A DNA stretch of 64,000 nt, taken from assembly GCA_045648175.1 (NCBI GenBank), contig JAZRNN010000081.1, positions 1 to 64,000 of the forward strand. Reading direction: 5' to 3'. Source of the stretch: SIG440 sp045648175 (lineage in GTDB: Bacteria; Bacillota; Clostridia; Monoglobales; Monoglobaceae). The notes beneath the pieces were generated by a model. That model did not search any database and was not told the origin of the DNA. It saw only the letters and a list, made by a program, of their open reading frames with translations. A program made the translations under genes and the position numbers. This document shows, piece by piece, positions 24,301 to 31,524 of this stretch (within the stretch, counting starts at the first letter, position 1; every line of letters starts with the position of its first letter).

Positions 24301-25348
24301 CCGTTCTGTTTGCATCATCCCATTCTACCCTTGCACCATACATTTCTGCAACAGCACGGACGGGAACAATAATGTTGTCATTCTGATTAATAAATTTTAC
24401 AGACAACTCTGTTACTTTGCTACCGTCAAAAAATTTATTTGAATGAACAACAGCGAAACGCTTGCCTTTACTTCTGAGAAATGCCATATTATCATAACAA
24501 GTCTGACGGCTTGCATCAAATTCATAGCTGGTATAGAATGCACTGTTGGTAAATTCCTTCCACTGTGCATCAATTATCGCATCATCAACCAACTTGTCTG
24601 CTTCGTAAATCTTAAGGTCGTCAATGTACCACGCACTTTCACTACCATCGTTTGACACAGGAAAGTCAAAACGCACTTCAGAAATATTAATTATTTCTTT
24701 TGGCAGTGATACTTCTGCAGGAGAACCGTTTACATAAATTACGCCTTCGCTGTCTTTGATATTAAACGCAAAATCAATTCTATACCAGATATCCGTCTTT
24801 ATATCGTCAGCAATTAACTGACTGTCACCAAAATACAGCTTATTGCCTTCTATTCTGATAAAATTAAACAGGCTGTTGTTATCTGCATAATTTGTTTCTC
24901 TTGCTGTGTCTGCGTTACAGTTAAATTTAACAATTTTATTTGTATCCAGGTTATCCACCCTGAATGAAAAACTGATAACACCTTTTTCCTTTATAGGATA
25001 ATGTTGAAAAAGGGCTCGCGCCATAGCCGCCTCGCCATTGATATCCTTAACTGCATTGAACTTTGCTGCTAAATTATCAGCATTGCCGTCTTTTTCAATC
25101 TTAACGATTTCTGTATTGTTATAGGCTGCAAGACGCAGGGCTTCTTCGTCGTAGAAAACACTGTCTATAACAATTACTTCGGCTTTGCAAGGATGCCATA
25201 CAAATGCGCTTGGTTTGTCGCCCACATTATGGTCATCAAAATTTGCATTCTTGAGAATCAGGTATGTATCCTGTTCTGCTGCTATACAATTAACAGTTCC
25301 AAAGATAACCATCATAATAAGAAGCATTGAAAAAAGTATTTTTCTCAT
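21317..25348 (-). CDS. Secreted heparinase II/III-family polysaccharide lyase, multidomain
   Basis: 1343 residues, with ATG after AAGGAGGG. Order: signal peptide 1-24; concanavalin-like beta domain about 30-260; copper-amine-oxidase-type stalk about 320-430 (IIVPVRAVAEMYGARVEW); alpha/alpha toroid about 470-800 (HAWYHSIAYDEGNQP, YFPEGEYAEGISYWRY); heparinase II/III beta-sandwich about 830-1050 (NNDPHGHMDVGSFQLDMNG with its conserved His); cadherin-like region about 1125-1205; C-terminal discoidin-like F5/8 domain about 1215-1343 (VIMDLGSVIEGNLKL, ARYVRVSFYG). It should cleave an acidic polysaccharide at the cell surface; the exact glycan is unknown. It has its own promoter and terminator. Confidence 0.85.
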   Translation of the reverse strand: MRKILFSMLLIMMVIFGTVNCIAAEQDTYLILKNANFDDHNVGDKPSAFVWHPCKAEVIVIDSVFYDEEALRLAAYNNTEIVKIEKDGNADNLAAKFNAVKDINGEAAMARALFQHYPIKEKGVISFSFRVDNLDTNKIVKFNCNADTARETNYADNNSLFNFIRIEGNKLYFGDSQLIADDIKTDIWYRIDFAFNIKDSEGVIYVNGSPAEVSLPKEIINISEVRFDFPVSNDGSESAWYIDDLKIYEADKLVDDAIIDAQWKEFTNSAFYTSYEFDASRQTCYDNMAFLRSKGKRFAVVHSNKFFDGSKVTELSVKFINQNDNIIVPVRAVAEMYGARVEWDDANRTAIVAHNGKTMNIVIGKNNCYVNGFAKILRTPAVLNGSYSYMHIDDLLGFLGVKYTLQNDLLWFDEPAEFNWHMPFTAGGTEVLSASRVTLEENIYNRILRMCLFDRPSDEQLDTAIKTYSPNNQHPRIEFTPESLARIKEGAKTDAQLMSIIQNIFVSADKTIGKPGVTRVLHDGKRAGYIGTTGEYLSILAFAYMLTDDEAKKAEYKSEMWRHITHVNDQELFPDWHMQQNSALGTGEGMYGIAHAFDWVDWTQEEKTLMVEMCKRNVFDHALHAYNCNGHAWYHSIAYDEGNQPIITSGGILLAAIAMYEEDPEYFQDVIRGALRATEGGTIVYFPEGEYAEGISYWRYAGSRLPQVFKALQTSMGTDWGRTEISGVLETATFPFRMRGATTAYAFGDGNPEDAVIPLMMFCADQTNNKSLAQYRKDKMGQSGSIVDVANWVFDTAEYKQGLDVYDADVYNKNNSTVVLKTGWSLADTTVALHGGANNDPHGHMDVGSFQLDMNGVRFGMDLPRDEYNLRDLGHYNKKRVNEFWPDGYPFTGGHYYRSKGEGHNTVIANRQETNIQKTSSAKSYDMKTNGTSKFIKTEFGETVSYALLDMTDTNDIYESAIRGVKLDKLSNTIEIQDDFKAKTATDFLWSMHTYAKIEVAEDGKSAILTQNNQKIKATIINDCDYRFEVLPAAFDETYGTSVKLPFETPNVVYGEDDPFYILHGKACDVVSDARKLAVRTEKGKDVKNFKLAVAFQPYIEGYTSVPECVSLDLWKNGKVSRQNLASVKVDGKPLDTFKPDKYNYSVLVVTEKSEIPEIAAVAVDSKVQIETIKATTVPGATNLILKKDGVNVGQYTFLISPINNTAKFHSDKQVPIFTYSVSSEPQTQNGVANLFDGDFATKYATDEQGGNVIMDLGSVIEGNLKLNISCLSGDKRTENFKIEYSVDGLNYIEVFNGHNSGTTTGLEQFDIGNRARYVRVSFYGSSQGVWVSVTELFVSNEK

Positions 25349-25387
25349 TTAAATAACTCCCTCCTTAAAGTTAATTTGATTAACAAT

Positions 25388-25417
25388 ATAGTAATACAAT
25401 TACCACAATTTTGTCAA
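25388..25417 (-). promoter_or_regulatory. Promoter of the lyase gene
   Basis: Minus-strand TTGACA (25417-25412), 18-bp spacer, TACTAT (25393-25388), ending 40 bases before the ATG. Confidence 0.6.
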
Positions 25418-25452
25418 CACAAATACACACCATTTATGATACTTTTCCAACA

Positions 25453-26553
25453 TTATTGCAAAAACATAATTATAATTAACAATATAAGCAGCATTCCAAA
25501 ATTATACAATGAAAATTCTTTTATGTATTCCTTTGCGTGTTCGGGCTGGCGCTTCACAAATTCACGGAATGTTATAAGGCTTGCAAGGGATGCAATTAAA
25601 GTTCCTGCGCCACCTATATTCACAGCAACAAGTAGTTGGGGATAATTTTCGGTAAACCGAGACAGCAAAATTGCGCTTGGCACGTTACTGATAAGCTGGC
25701 AGGAAAGCACGCCAAAAAGCAAGGTGTTTTTTTCAATAAGCCAGCCAAGGAAATTGCTTATCACCGGAATTCTTGACATATTTCCCGCAAAAACAAAGAA
25801 TGCACAAAACGTCATAAGAAGTGAGTAATCTACCTTTTTTAAAGCTTTTTTGTCAAAGAAAAACAATGACGCAGGTATCACAATAAGTCCCCAGATATAA
25901 GAAATCGACCTAAAGACAATAAGTATCGAAAAAGCAAATAATACAAGATAGATTGTTGTCCTCTTCCATTCAAGCTTTTTGTCATAAGCCTTTTCAATTT
26001 TCAACGCTTTATTATCCACCCTGAAACAGCATAATGTTATCAGAATAATTGATATAATAAACGGTAAAAACATTATTTTGACAAATTCACCCGTAGGAAT
26101 GTTAAAATAACTGTACAGATAAAGATTTTGCGGATTGCCGAAAGGTGTAAGCATTCCGCCAAGGTTTGCCGCAATGTTTTGCATAATGAATGTAAAGCTC
26201 ATATACTCATCATTATCCGTCGAGGTAAGAACATAGTAACCCAATGGCAGAAATGTAATAAGCGCCATATCATTTGCAATCAGCATAGACCCTATAAATG
26301 TTATGTACACAAGAGCAATAACCGCTGACCTTGTGGTTTTAAACACCTTGACAATTTCGCTGGCAACAATCCTGAAAAAGTATATATTTTTCAATGCACA
26401 AACCACCGCAAGAGTGCAAAACAGACAAGTCAAGGTTTTAAAATCAAAATATCCAAGATACTCGCCATCGGGCGGCACAAATATTGAAGTAATTACTGCA
26501 GCCAGAATTGCAATACACATTACTTCATTTTTTAAAATAAATTTTTTTATCAA
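25453..26553 (-). CDS. SLC13/ArsB-type (IT superfamily) anion permease
   Basis: 366 residues with about 10 membrane segments. Motifs IANDMALITFLPLG, LGGMLTPFGNPQNLYLY, CQLISNVPSAILLSRF and NIGGAGTLIASLASLI match the two pseudo-symmetric halves of citrate/arsenite-type permeases; the cluster with short total length resembles YbiR-like proteins. It probably moves an organic or inorganic anion or acts as a Na/H antiporter; cargo is unknown. The start is TTG at 26553 after GGGTG. The spacer to the sigma-G remnant holds a hairpin, so transcription from upstream is uncertain. Confidence 0.75.
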   Translation of the reverse strand: MIKKFILKNEVMCIAILAAVITSIFVPPDGEYLGYFDFKTLTCLFCTLAVVCALKNIYFFRIVASEIVKVFKTTRSAVIALVYITFIGSMLIANDMALITFLPLGYYVLTSTDNDEYMSFTFIMQNIAANLGGMLTPFGNPQNLYLYSYFNIPTGEFVKIMFLPFIISIILITLCCFRVDNKALKIEKAYDKKLEWKRTTIYLVLFAFSILIVFRSISYIWGLIVIPASLFFFDKKALKKVDYSLLMTFCAFFVFAGNMSRIPVISNFLGWLIEKNTLLFGVLSCQLISNVPSAILLSRFTENYPQLLVAVNIGGAGTLIASLASLITFREFVKRQPEHAKEYIKEFSLYNFGMLLILLIIIMFLQ

Positions 26554-26580
26554 AACAACACCCGCTTTATGTATATTTGT

Positions 26581-26604
26581 CAGGCGGAGAAAAACTCCGC
26601 CCTG
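26581..26604 (-). terminator. Hairpin after the sigma-G remnant
   Basis: CAGGCGGAG and CTCCGCCCTG pair around AAAAA, 7 bases after the sigma-G stop. No strong T run follows on the minus strand, so termination may be partial. Confidence 0.5.
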
Positions 26605-26610
26605 AATTTT

Positions 26611-27102
26611 CTATAAATATTTTTTCATATGCCCCAGCGCATTCTTCTCAAGCCTTGAAACCTGAGCTTGTGAAATTCCTATTTCATTTGCAATTTCCAT
26701 CTGTGTTTTTCCTATAAAAAATCTTAGCTTCAGTATGTTCTGCTCGCGCATATTTAAATGTTTCATTGCTTCTTTAATAGAAATTTCCTGAAGCCATGAA
26801 TCATCAATATTTTTTTCGTCCTTCACTTGATCCATCACAAAAACAGCATCCCCGCCATCGTGATACAGCGGCTCAAAAAGGGAAACAGGATCCATAATTG
26901 CATCAAGTGCATTTGAAATTTCCTCACGCTTCATCCCCATTTCGGAGGCTATTTCTTCAATTGTAGGTTCTTTTGAATTTTTGTTTATAAGTCTTTCCTT
27001 AGCAGAAAGCGCTTTGTATGCCGTATCCCGAAGCGAACGGCTGACACGTATTGATGTGTTATCACGAAGATACCTTCGTATTTCCCCGACAATCATCGGC
27101 AC
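26611..27102 (-). pseudogene. sigG: Sporulation sigma factor SigG, 5'-truncated
   Basis: The 163 residues match SigG from the middle of the family onward: AVPMIVGEIRRYLRDN, RVSRSLRDTAYKALSA, ALDAIMDPVSLFEPLYHDGG, VMDQVKDEKN, LRFFIGKTQMEIANEIGISQ. SigG is about 260 residues; regions 1.2 to 2.3, which bind core polymerase and melt the -10, are missing. The frame upstream hits the stop of the eamA-type gene after eight codons, and that stop is in the same frame. The start would be GTG (27102) with no ribosome site. SigG drives late forespore genes, so loss would block sporulation unless a second copy exists. Confidence 0.8.
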
Positions 27103-27123
27103 CGCTGTCGTTTGGGGAAACGG

Positions 27124-28020
27124 CTATTTTACGGACTTTTTCTGTTTTCGTGGAACTATCTGAGATACAATTATACCAATAAATATGCATATACAGCCCA
27201 CATACCCTCTGCCTGTCATAACCTCGTGCAGAATAATTGCACCGCCTATTGCGCTGAACATTGACTCGGTTGAAAGAATAATTGATGCATAAGTTGGGTC
27301 GGCATGCTTTTGACCAATAATCTGGCAGGTGTATGCAACACCAACCGACATAAGTCCACCATATAAAATCGGTACAGCAGCAGCCTTTAAACCCTCAAAT
27401 GTTATAGTTTCGCCTGTAAAAGCAAAAACCAAGCCAAGCACACCGCAAACCGCAAATTGAGTCATAGCAAATCTTATTGAATAAATTGAATTAACAAAAC
27501 GGTCAATAATCAAAATATGAAATGCCCAAAATACTGAATTACACAGCAGTACAGCATCACCATAGCTTATCTGCCATTTTTCGTTTATGCAAAGCAAAAA
27601 CATACCAACAACAGCAAACACCGCTCCAATCCATATATTGATGTTGGTTTTCTTTTTAAGAAAAATTCCAAAGATGGGAACCAGAACTGTATAAAGTCCT
27701 GTTATAAATCCCGCTTTGCCGGCACTGCCTGTAATCTCAATACCAATCTGTTGCAGCGACGATGCAATAAAAAGTATTACCCCGGCAGCAATTCCCACAA
27801 AAATGGTTAAGCGTAATTTTTGTCCATGAACCCAAGAATCCGGTTCGCGCTTTTCAAAAATCATTATAACCGGAATCAAAGAAAGAGCACCTAGCGAAAA
27901 GCGCACACCATTAAAGGTAAATGCTCCAACAAAATCCGCTCCTACTCTTTGCGCAACAAAGGCAAAGCCCCAAATCATTGCCGTAAGTAGCAAGATACCA
28001 AGTGACTGAATTTTTTTCAT
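27124..28020 (-). CDS. EamA/DMT-family transporter
   Basis: 298 residues with ten membrane segments in two EamA repeats: LLTAMIWGFAFVAQRVGADF opens the first and LCNSVFWAFHILIIDRFVNS the second. DMT proteins export metabolites or import amino acids or nucleotide sugars; cargo cannot be told here. The N-terminus is normal and the C-terminus is basic (PRKQKKSVK). The stop is followed 21 bases later by the truncated sigG sequence, so the rearrangement joined the two just past this stop. Confidence 0.85.
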   Translation of the reverse strand: MKKIQSLGILLLTAMIWGFAFVAQRVGADFVGAFTFNGVRFSLGALSLIPVIMIFEKREPDSWVHGQKLRLTIFVGIAAGVILFIASSLQQIGIEITGSAGKAGFITGLYTVLVPIFGIFLKKKTNINIWIGAVFAVVGMFLLCINEKWQISYGDAVLLCNSVFWAFHILIIDRFVNSIYSIRFAMTQFAVCGVLGLVFAFTGETITFEGLKAAAVPILYGGLMSVGVAYTCQIIGQKHADPTYASIILSTESMFSAIGGAIILHEVMTGRGYVGCICIFIGIIVSQIVPRKQKKSVK

Positions 28021-28088
28021 ATATGTAAAACTCCTTACCGTACGAAAATTCCTTCGACATTATACATCCATTTTGCTTATAAGTCAAG

Positions 28089-28122
28089 AAAAAACGCCCC
28101 GGAATGTTCAATCCCGAAGCGT
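28089..28122 (-). terminator. Terminator of the ECF sigma/membrane-protein operon
   Basis: On the minus strand ACGCTTCGGGA and TTCCGGGGCGT (with G-U pairs) form a stem followed by TTTTTTC. Confidence 0.75.
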
Positions 28123-28127
28123 CATAT

Positions 28128-28910
28128 TTAATTATTCAGTAAATTATTCTGTGTATTCCACGTAACAGCATTATTTTCGGTGTAAGTGCACTCATACATT
28201 TGGGTCAATTCTTCATTTAGCACAAATTCGCACAGCAGGGAGTTATGGTCAACAACAAACCACTTCCATCTGCCAAGATACATATTTTCAGCCTTACCGA
28301 CAATCTCAAATATAAAAACATTGCCAGTTTCTTCATTCTTTTCGCCAAATGTCATTTTAAGAAATTTCTGAATTTTTTCGGTCTCCTCTGCTGTTATCTC
28401 TTTAAAGCTGTCAACGGACATTTCACTTGTATCGTTTACGGGTGGAGCATCAATCATTCTTCCTGAAGGCCTTTCGGGAATTGAAAACGGCTGAGCATCT
28501 TCTGTTTCCAATACTACTGCTGTTCCCGAATTTTCAGCCCCCACAACGGGTTCATGAACAGCCTCCTTTACTGTCCTTTCAGGATTTTCTTGCTGTACGA
28601 TTGATTCGGTGGTTTTCTGTTGTGTTTTTTTCTCCTTTGTTTCAGCGATAGGTAAATCTGTCTTTCTTTCCTCAACAACTTGTCCAGACTCAACAATCGG
28701 AGTTGGAGTTTCGTTAAGCTTCACTATTTGCGGATACAAAAACGCACCTGCCGCAAAAACAAATACCGCCGCAACAGCCGTGCCGACCTTATAAATCTTT
28801 GTAAACTTTACTGTCTTTGATGGTTTTTCTGCCGTTTCAAAAATCTTATCTATCAGTTCTCTGTTTGTTTTAATGTCATCATTTGCAGCCTTATAATATT
28901 TTTTAAACAA
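28128..28910 (-). CDS. Putative anti-sigma-type membrane protein
   Basis: 260 residues: a short cytoplasmic N-terminus (about 1-42), one membrane segment (about 43-62, VGTAVAAVFVFAAGAFLYP), a long Pro/Glu/Thr/Lys-rich linker (about 70-165), and a C-terminal globular part. The start overlaps the end of the ECF sigma gene by 8 bases, which strongly suggests a functional pair. No zinc-binding anti-sigma motif is visible, so the fold of the inhibitory part is unknown. It probably holds the sigma factor at the membrane and senses the cell surface. Confidence 0.6.
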   Translation of the reverse strand: MFKKYYKAANDDIKTNRELIDKIFETAEKPSKTVKFTKIYKVGTAVAAVFVFAAGAFLYPQIVKLNETPTPIVESGQVVEERKTDLPIAETKEKKTQQKTTESIVQQENPERTVKEAVHEPVVGAENSGTAVVLETEDAQPFSIPERPSGRMIDAPPVNDTSEMSVDSFKEITAEETEKIQKFLKMTFGEKNEETGNVFIFEIVGKAENMYLGRWKWFVVDHNSLLCEFVLNEELTQMYECTYTENNAVTWNTQNNLLNN

Positions 28911-29391
28911 GACCGTATCCTCCCTCCAGCATATTCTTCAGCATTTTTCTGCCACGACTGAGCTGTGACTTAACTGTAGACGGGTTTGACCCCAAAGCCT
29001 TTGAAATCTCCTCTATTGACATATCTTCATAATAAAAGAGATGTATCACCGCTCTGTATTTTTGCGGAAGCTCAAGCACCGCATAATATACATCACCCTT
29101 TTCTTCGGTATCAAATACAATATCCTCAGTAAGGGGTGCCGTTTTCTGAGCCCAGGAATTTGAAAATACGTTGTGTGAACAATTTACCGTCACACGAATA
29201 AGCCATGCCTTTATATGCTCGTCACTCTCAAAATCCTTGTCGGATTTCAAGAAACGCAAAAAAACTTCCTGAACAACATCGTCAGCCGAATCACGGCTCT
29301 TTGTTTGTGAAAGAGCAAGCTTATATATTATATCAAAATATTTTTCAACGATATCACGTTTGTCGTTTTTCTTAAGTGTGTTTTCAGACAA
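28903..29391 (-). CDS. ECF-type RNA polymerase sigma factor
   Basis: 162 residues, normal for ECF factors. Region 2 is KYFDIIYKLALSQTKSRDSADDVVQEVFLRFL, seen in two adjoining motifs around residues 17-48. Region 4 is LELPQKYRAVIHLFYYEDM ... IEEISKALGSNPSTVKSQLS around 105-145. It directs a stress or surface regulon. The next gene overlaps it and encodes its likely membrane-bound regulator. Autoregulation is usual in this class, but I could not single out an ECF promoter. Confidence 0.9.
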   Translation of the reverse strand: MSENTLKKNDKRDIVEKYFDIIYKLALSQTKSRDSADDVVQEVFLRFLKSDKDFESDEHIKAWLIRVTVNCSHNVFSNSWAQKTAPLTEDIVFDTEEKGDVYYAVLELPQKYRAVIHLFYYEDMSIEEISKALGSNPSTVKSQLSRGRKMLKNMLEGGYGLV

Positions 29392-29451
29392 TCCCTGAAC
29401 CTCCTTCCATATATAATACCAATCAAACTGCTAAAAGGTTGCATCAGAAAA

Positions 29452-29652
29452 TTATTTTTTTCTTTCCAGTTTTTTCTTGTTACCTTCCTTGTCTACAATC
29501 CTGACATTTTCCATCGTGTTTACCACACCCTGACGGAAGGACTGAATATATTTTTTCCGAAGTTCCGCCTGCTCGGTCTTTTCTTCCTCTGTCAAGCCTT
29601 CGTTTTGAGATTTCGCATAAAGCTCGTTTATTCTTTTTATATGTTTATCCAT
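29452..29652 (-). CDS. DUF896/UPF0291 family small protein
   Basis: 66 residues, beginning MDKHIKRINELYAKSQNEG and holding LTEEEKTEQAELRKKYI and FRQGVVNTMENV, the conserved three-helix pattern of the YnzC family in Firmicutes. The role is uncharacterised. I start at ATG 29652, which follows AAAGGTG; the ATG six codons upstream lies within the ribosome site. Confidence 0.85.
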   Translation of the reverse strand: MDKHIKRINELYAKSQNEGLTEEEKTEQAELRKKYIQSFRQGVVNTMENVRIVDKEGNKKKLERKK

Positions 29653-29668
29653 ATTTTCACCTTTTTTC

Positions 29669-29700
29669 AAAAAAACTCCCGCCTATGACGGAAGTTTTTT
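29669..29700 (-). terminator. Terminator of the PFL-family gene
   Basis: On the minus strand AAAAACTTCCGTC and its partner arm GGCGGGAGTTTTTTT form a stem with a long T run, 12 bases after the PFL stop. Confidence 0.8.
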
Positions 29701-29712
29701 ATGATTTATAAA

Positions 29713-31071
29713 TTAATTCTTTAAACTGTGAATTGGTGCAGGTATTCTGCCGCCACGATTTATAAATTCTGCACTTGAATATTCGTGCACCGGCATAATG
29801 GGAGCATATCCCAAAAGTCCGCCGAATTCTACACTTTCGCCAACGGTTTTACCCGCTACAGGAATAATTCTTACAGCCGTGGTTTTTTGATTAATCATAC
29901 CAATTGCCGCCTCATCTGCAATTATAGCTGAAATTGTCTCAGCCGATGTATCACCCGGTACAGCAATCATATCAAGTCCAACCGAACATACACAAGTCAT
30001 AGCCTCAAGCTTGTCAAGTGTGAGTGCTCCGCACTCTGCAGCGGCAATCATACCTGCATCTTCGCTGACGGGGATGAATGCACCGCTTAATCCGCCAACA
30101 TAGCTTGACGCCATTACACCGCCTTTTTTAACCGCATCGTTAAGCAAAGCAAGTGCCGCAGTTGTGCCATGAGTTCCACATTTTTCAAGGCCCATTTCCT
30201 CTAAGATATATGCAACACTGTCACCAATTTCGGGCGTTGGTGCCAATGATAAATCTACTATGCCAAAGGGTACCCCCAGTCTTCGTGATGCTTCTTGAGC
30301 AACCAACTGACCCATACGGGTAATTTTAAATGCTGTTTTCTTTATGGTTTCAGCAACCGTACCAAAATCTTTGCCCTTTACCTTTTCAAGAGCCGCCTTC
30401 ACAACACCGGGTCCGCTGACGCCTACATTAATTACGCAATCACCCTCGCCCACACCGTGAAATGCACCTGCCATAAAGGGGTTATCCTCCACCGCATTTG
30501 AAAATACAACCAGTTTTGCACAACCGAATGAATCTTTATCTGCAGTGATTTCTGCTGTCTTCTTTATTGCCTGACCCATCAGCTTTACAGCATCCATATT
30601 GATACCGGCTTTTGTTGTGGCAACGCCAACTGATGAGCACACTCTCTCAGTTTTAGCAAGTGCTTCGGGGATTGACTCTATCAAAATTCTGTCGCCCTTG
30701 GTAAAATCCTTATGTACCAATGCAGAAAATCCACCGATGAAATTCACCCCTGTAGCTTTTGCCGCACGGTCAAGAGTTTCAGCAAACATAACATAATTAT
30801 CTGCATCACTTGCCCCTGCAATCATTGCAATGGGTGTCACCGAAATTCTTTTATTAATAATGGGAATACCATACTGACGACTGATATCCTCACCTGTCTT
30901 CACCAAATCTTTTGCCAGACAGGTGATTTTTTCGTAAATCTTTTCGCACGCCTTTTCTGCACTGCTGTCAATACAGTCAAGGAGTGAAATTCCCATAGTT
31001 ATTGTTCTTATATCAAGATGCTGGTCATCAATCATCTTGATTGTTTCCATAATTTCTCTTGTATTAATCAT
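29713..31071 (-). CDS. PFL family protein (DUF711, UPF0210)
   Basis: 452 residues, normal length. The start MINTREIMETIKMIDDQHLD and motifs ITMGISLLDCID, VNVGVSGPGVVKAALEKV and AGMIAAAECGALTLDKLEAM are typical of the family, which has a formate-lyase-like fold but no proven reaction. In Firmicutes it is almost always behind an ACT-domain gene, as here (20 bases apart), so the pair probably shares a metabolic or redox-related role controlled by an amino acid. Confidence 0.9.
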   Translation of the reverse strand: MINTREIMETIKMIDDQHLDIRTITMGISLLDCIDSSAEKACEKIYEKITCLAKDLVKTGEDISRQYGIPIINKRISVTPIAMIAGASDADNYVMFAETLDRAAKATGVNFIGGFSALVHKDFTKGDRILIESIPEALAKTERVCSSVGVATTKAGINMDAVKLMGQAIKKTAEITADKDSFGCAKLVVFSNAVEDNPFMAGAFHGVGEGDCVINVGVSGPGVVKAALEKVKGKDFGTVAETIKKTAFKITRMGQLVAQEASRRLGVPFGIVDLSLAPTPEIGDSVAYILEEMGLEKCGTHGTTAALALLNDAVKKGGVMASSYVGGLSGAFIPVSEDAGMIAAAECGALTLDKLEAMTCVCSVGLDMIAVPGDTSAETISAIIADEAAIGMINQKTTAVRIIPVAGKTVGESVEFGGLLGYAPIMPVHEYSSAEFINRGGRIPAPIHSLKN

Positions 31072-31091
31072 AGTTTAGCTGTCCTTTTATA

Positions 31092-31361
31092 CTATATTCT
31101 GTGCATTGAATTAAAAATTTCTTCGTTCTGCATTCTTACATCAACACCGATTTCCTTGCCGATTGCTTCAAGCTCTGACATAACGATATTTGAATCTGCT
31201 GAATCCTCTTTAAATTCCACAAGCATAACCATTGTAAAAATATTCTGCATAATTGTCTGGTTAATATCAAGAATATTTACTCCGTTCTTATACAGACAGT
31301 TGCTTATTTTTGCTATGATACCTGTACGGTCAATTCCCATTACAGAAATAACTGCTTTCAT
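31092..31361 (-). CDS. ACT domain protein (UPF0237 type)
   Basis: 89 residues, one ACT domain with a beta-alpha-beta-beta-alpha-beta pattern: MKAVISVMGIDRTGIIAKIS, LYKNGVNILDINQTIMQNIF, MVMLVEF. It most likely binds a small ligand such as an amino acid and dimerises. The ATG at 31361 has AAGGAG at good spacing; an in-frame upstream TTG lacks a site. It precedes the PFL gene in one transcript. Confidence 0.9.
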   Translation of the reverse strand: MKAVISVMGIDRTGIIAKISNCLYKNGVNILDINQTIMQNIFTMVMLVEFKEDSADSNIVMSELEAIGKEIGVDVRMQNEEIFNSMHRI

Positions 31362-31457
31362 TTGTAATATCTCCTTCAAAGTTCGTATTTAAATTAACAG
31401 TCTTAATTATACAACCCAAAACAAATTTCGTCAAGTAAAATTTATGCAAAAATACTG

Positions 31458-31486
31458 TTGAAACAATAACATTTTTGTGCTATAAT
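31458..31486 (+). promoter_or_regulatory. Promoter of ygiQ-folD-radA
   Basis: TTGAAA (31458-31463), 17-bp spacer, TATAAT (31481-31486); the ATG of ygiQ is 38 bases further. Confidence 0.8.
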
Positions 31487-31524
31487 ACATAACATATGAA
31501 TTAATTTTTCAGTGAGGATTTTAT

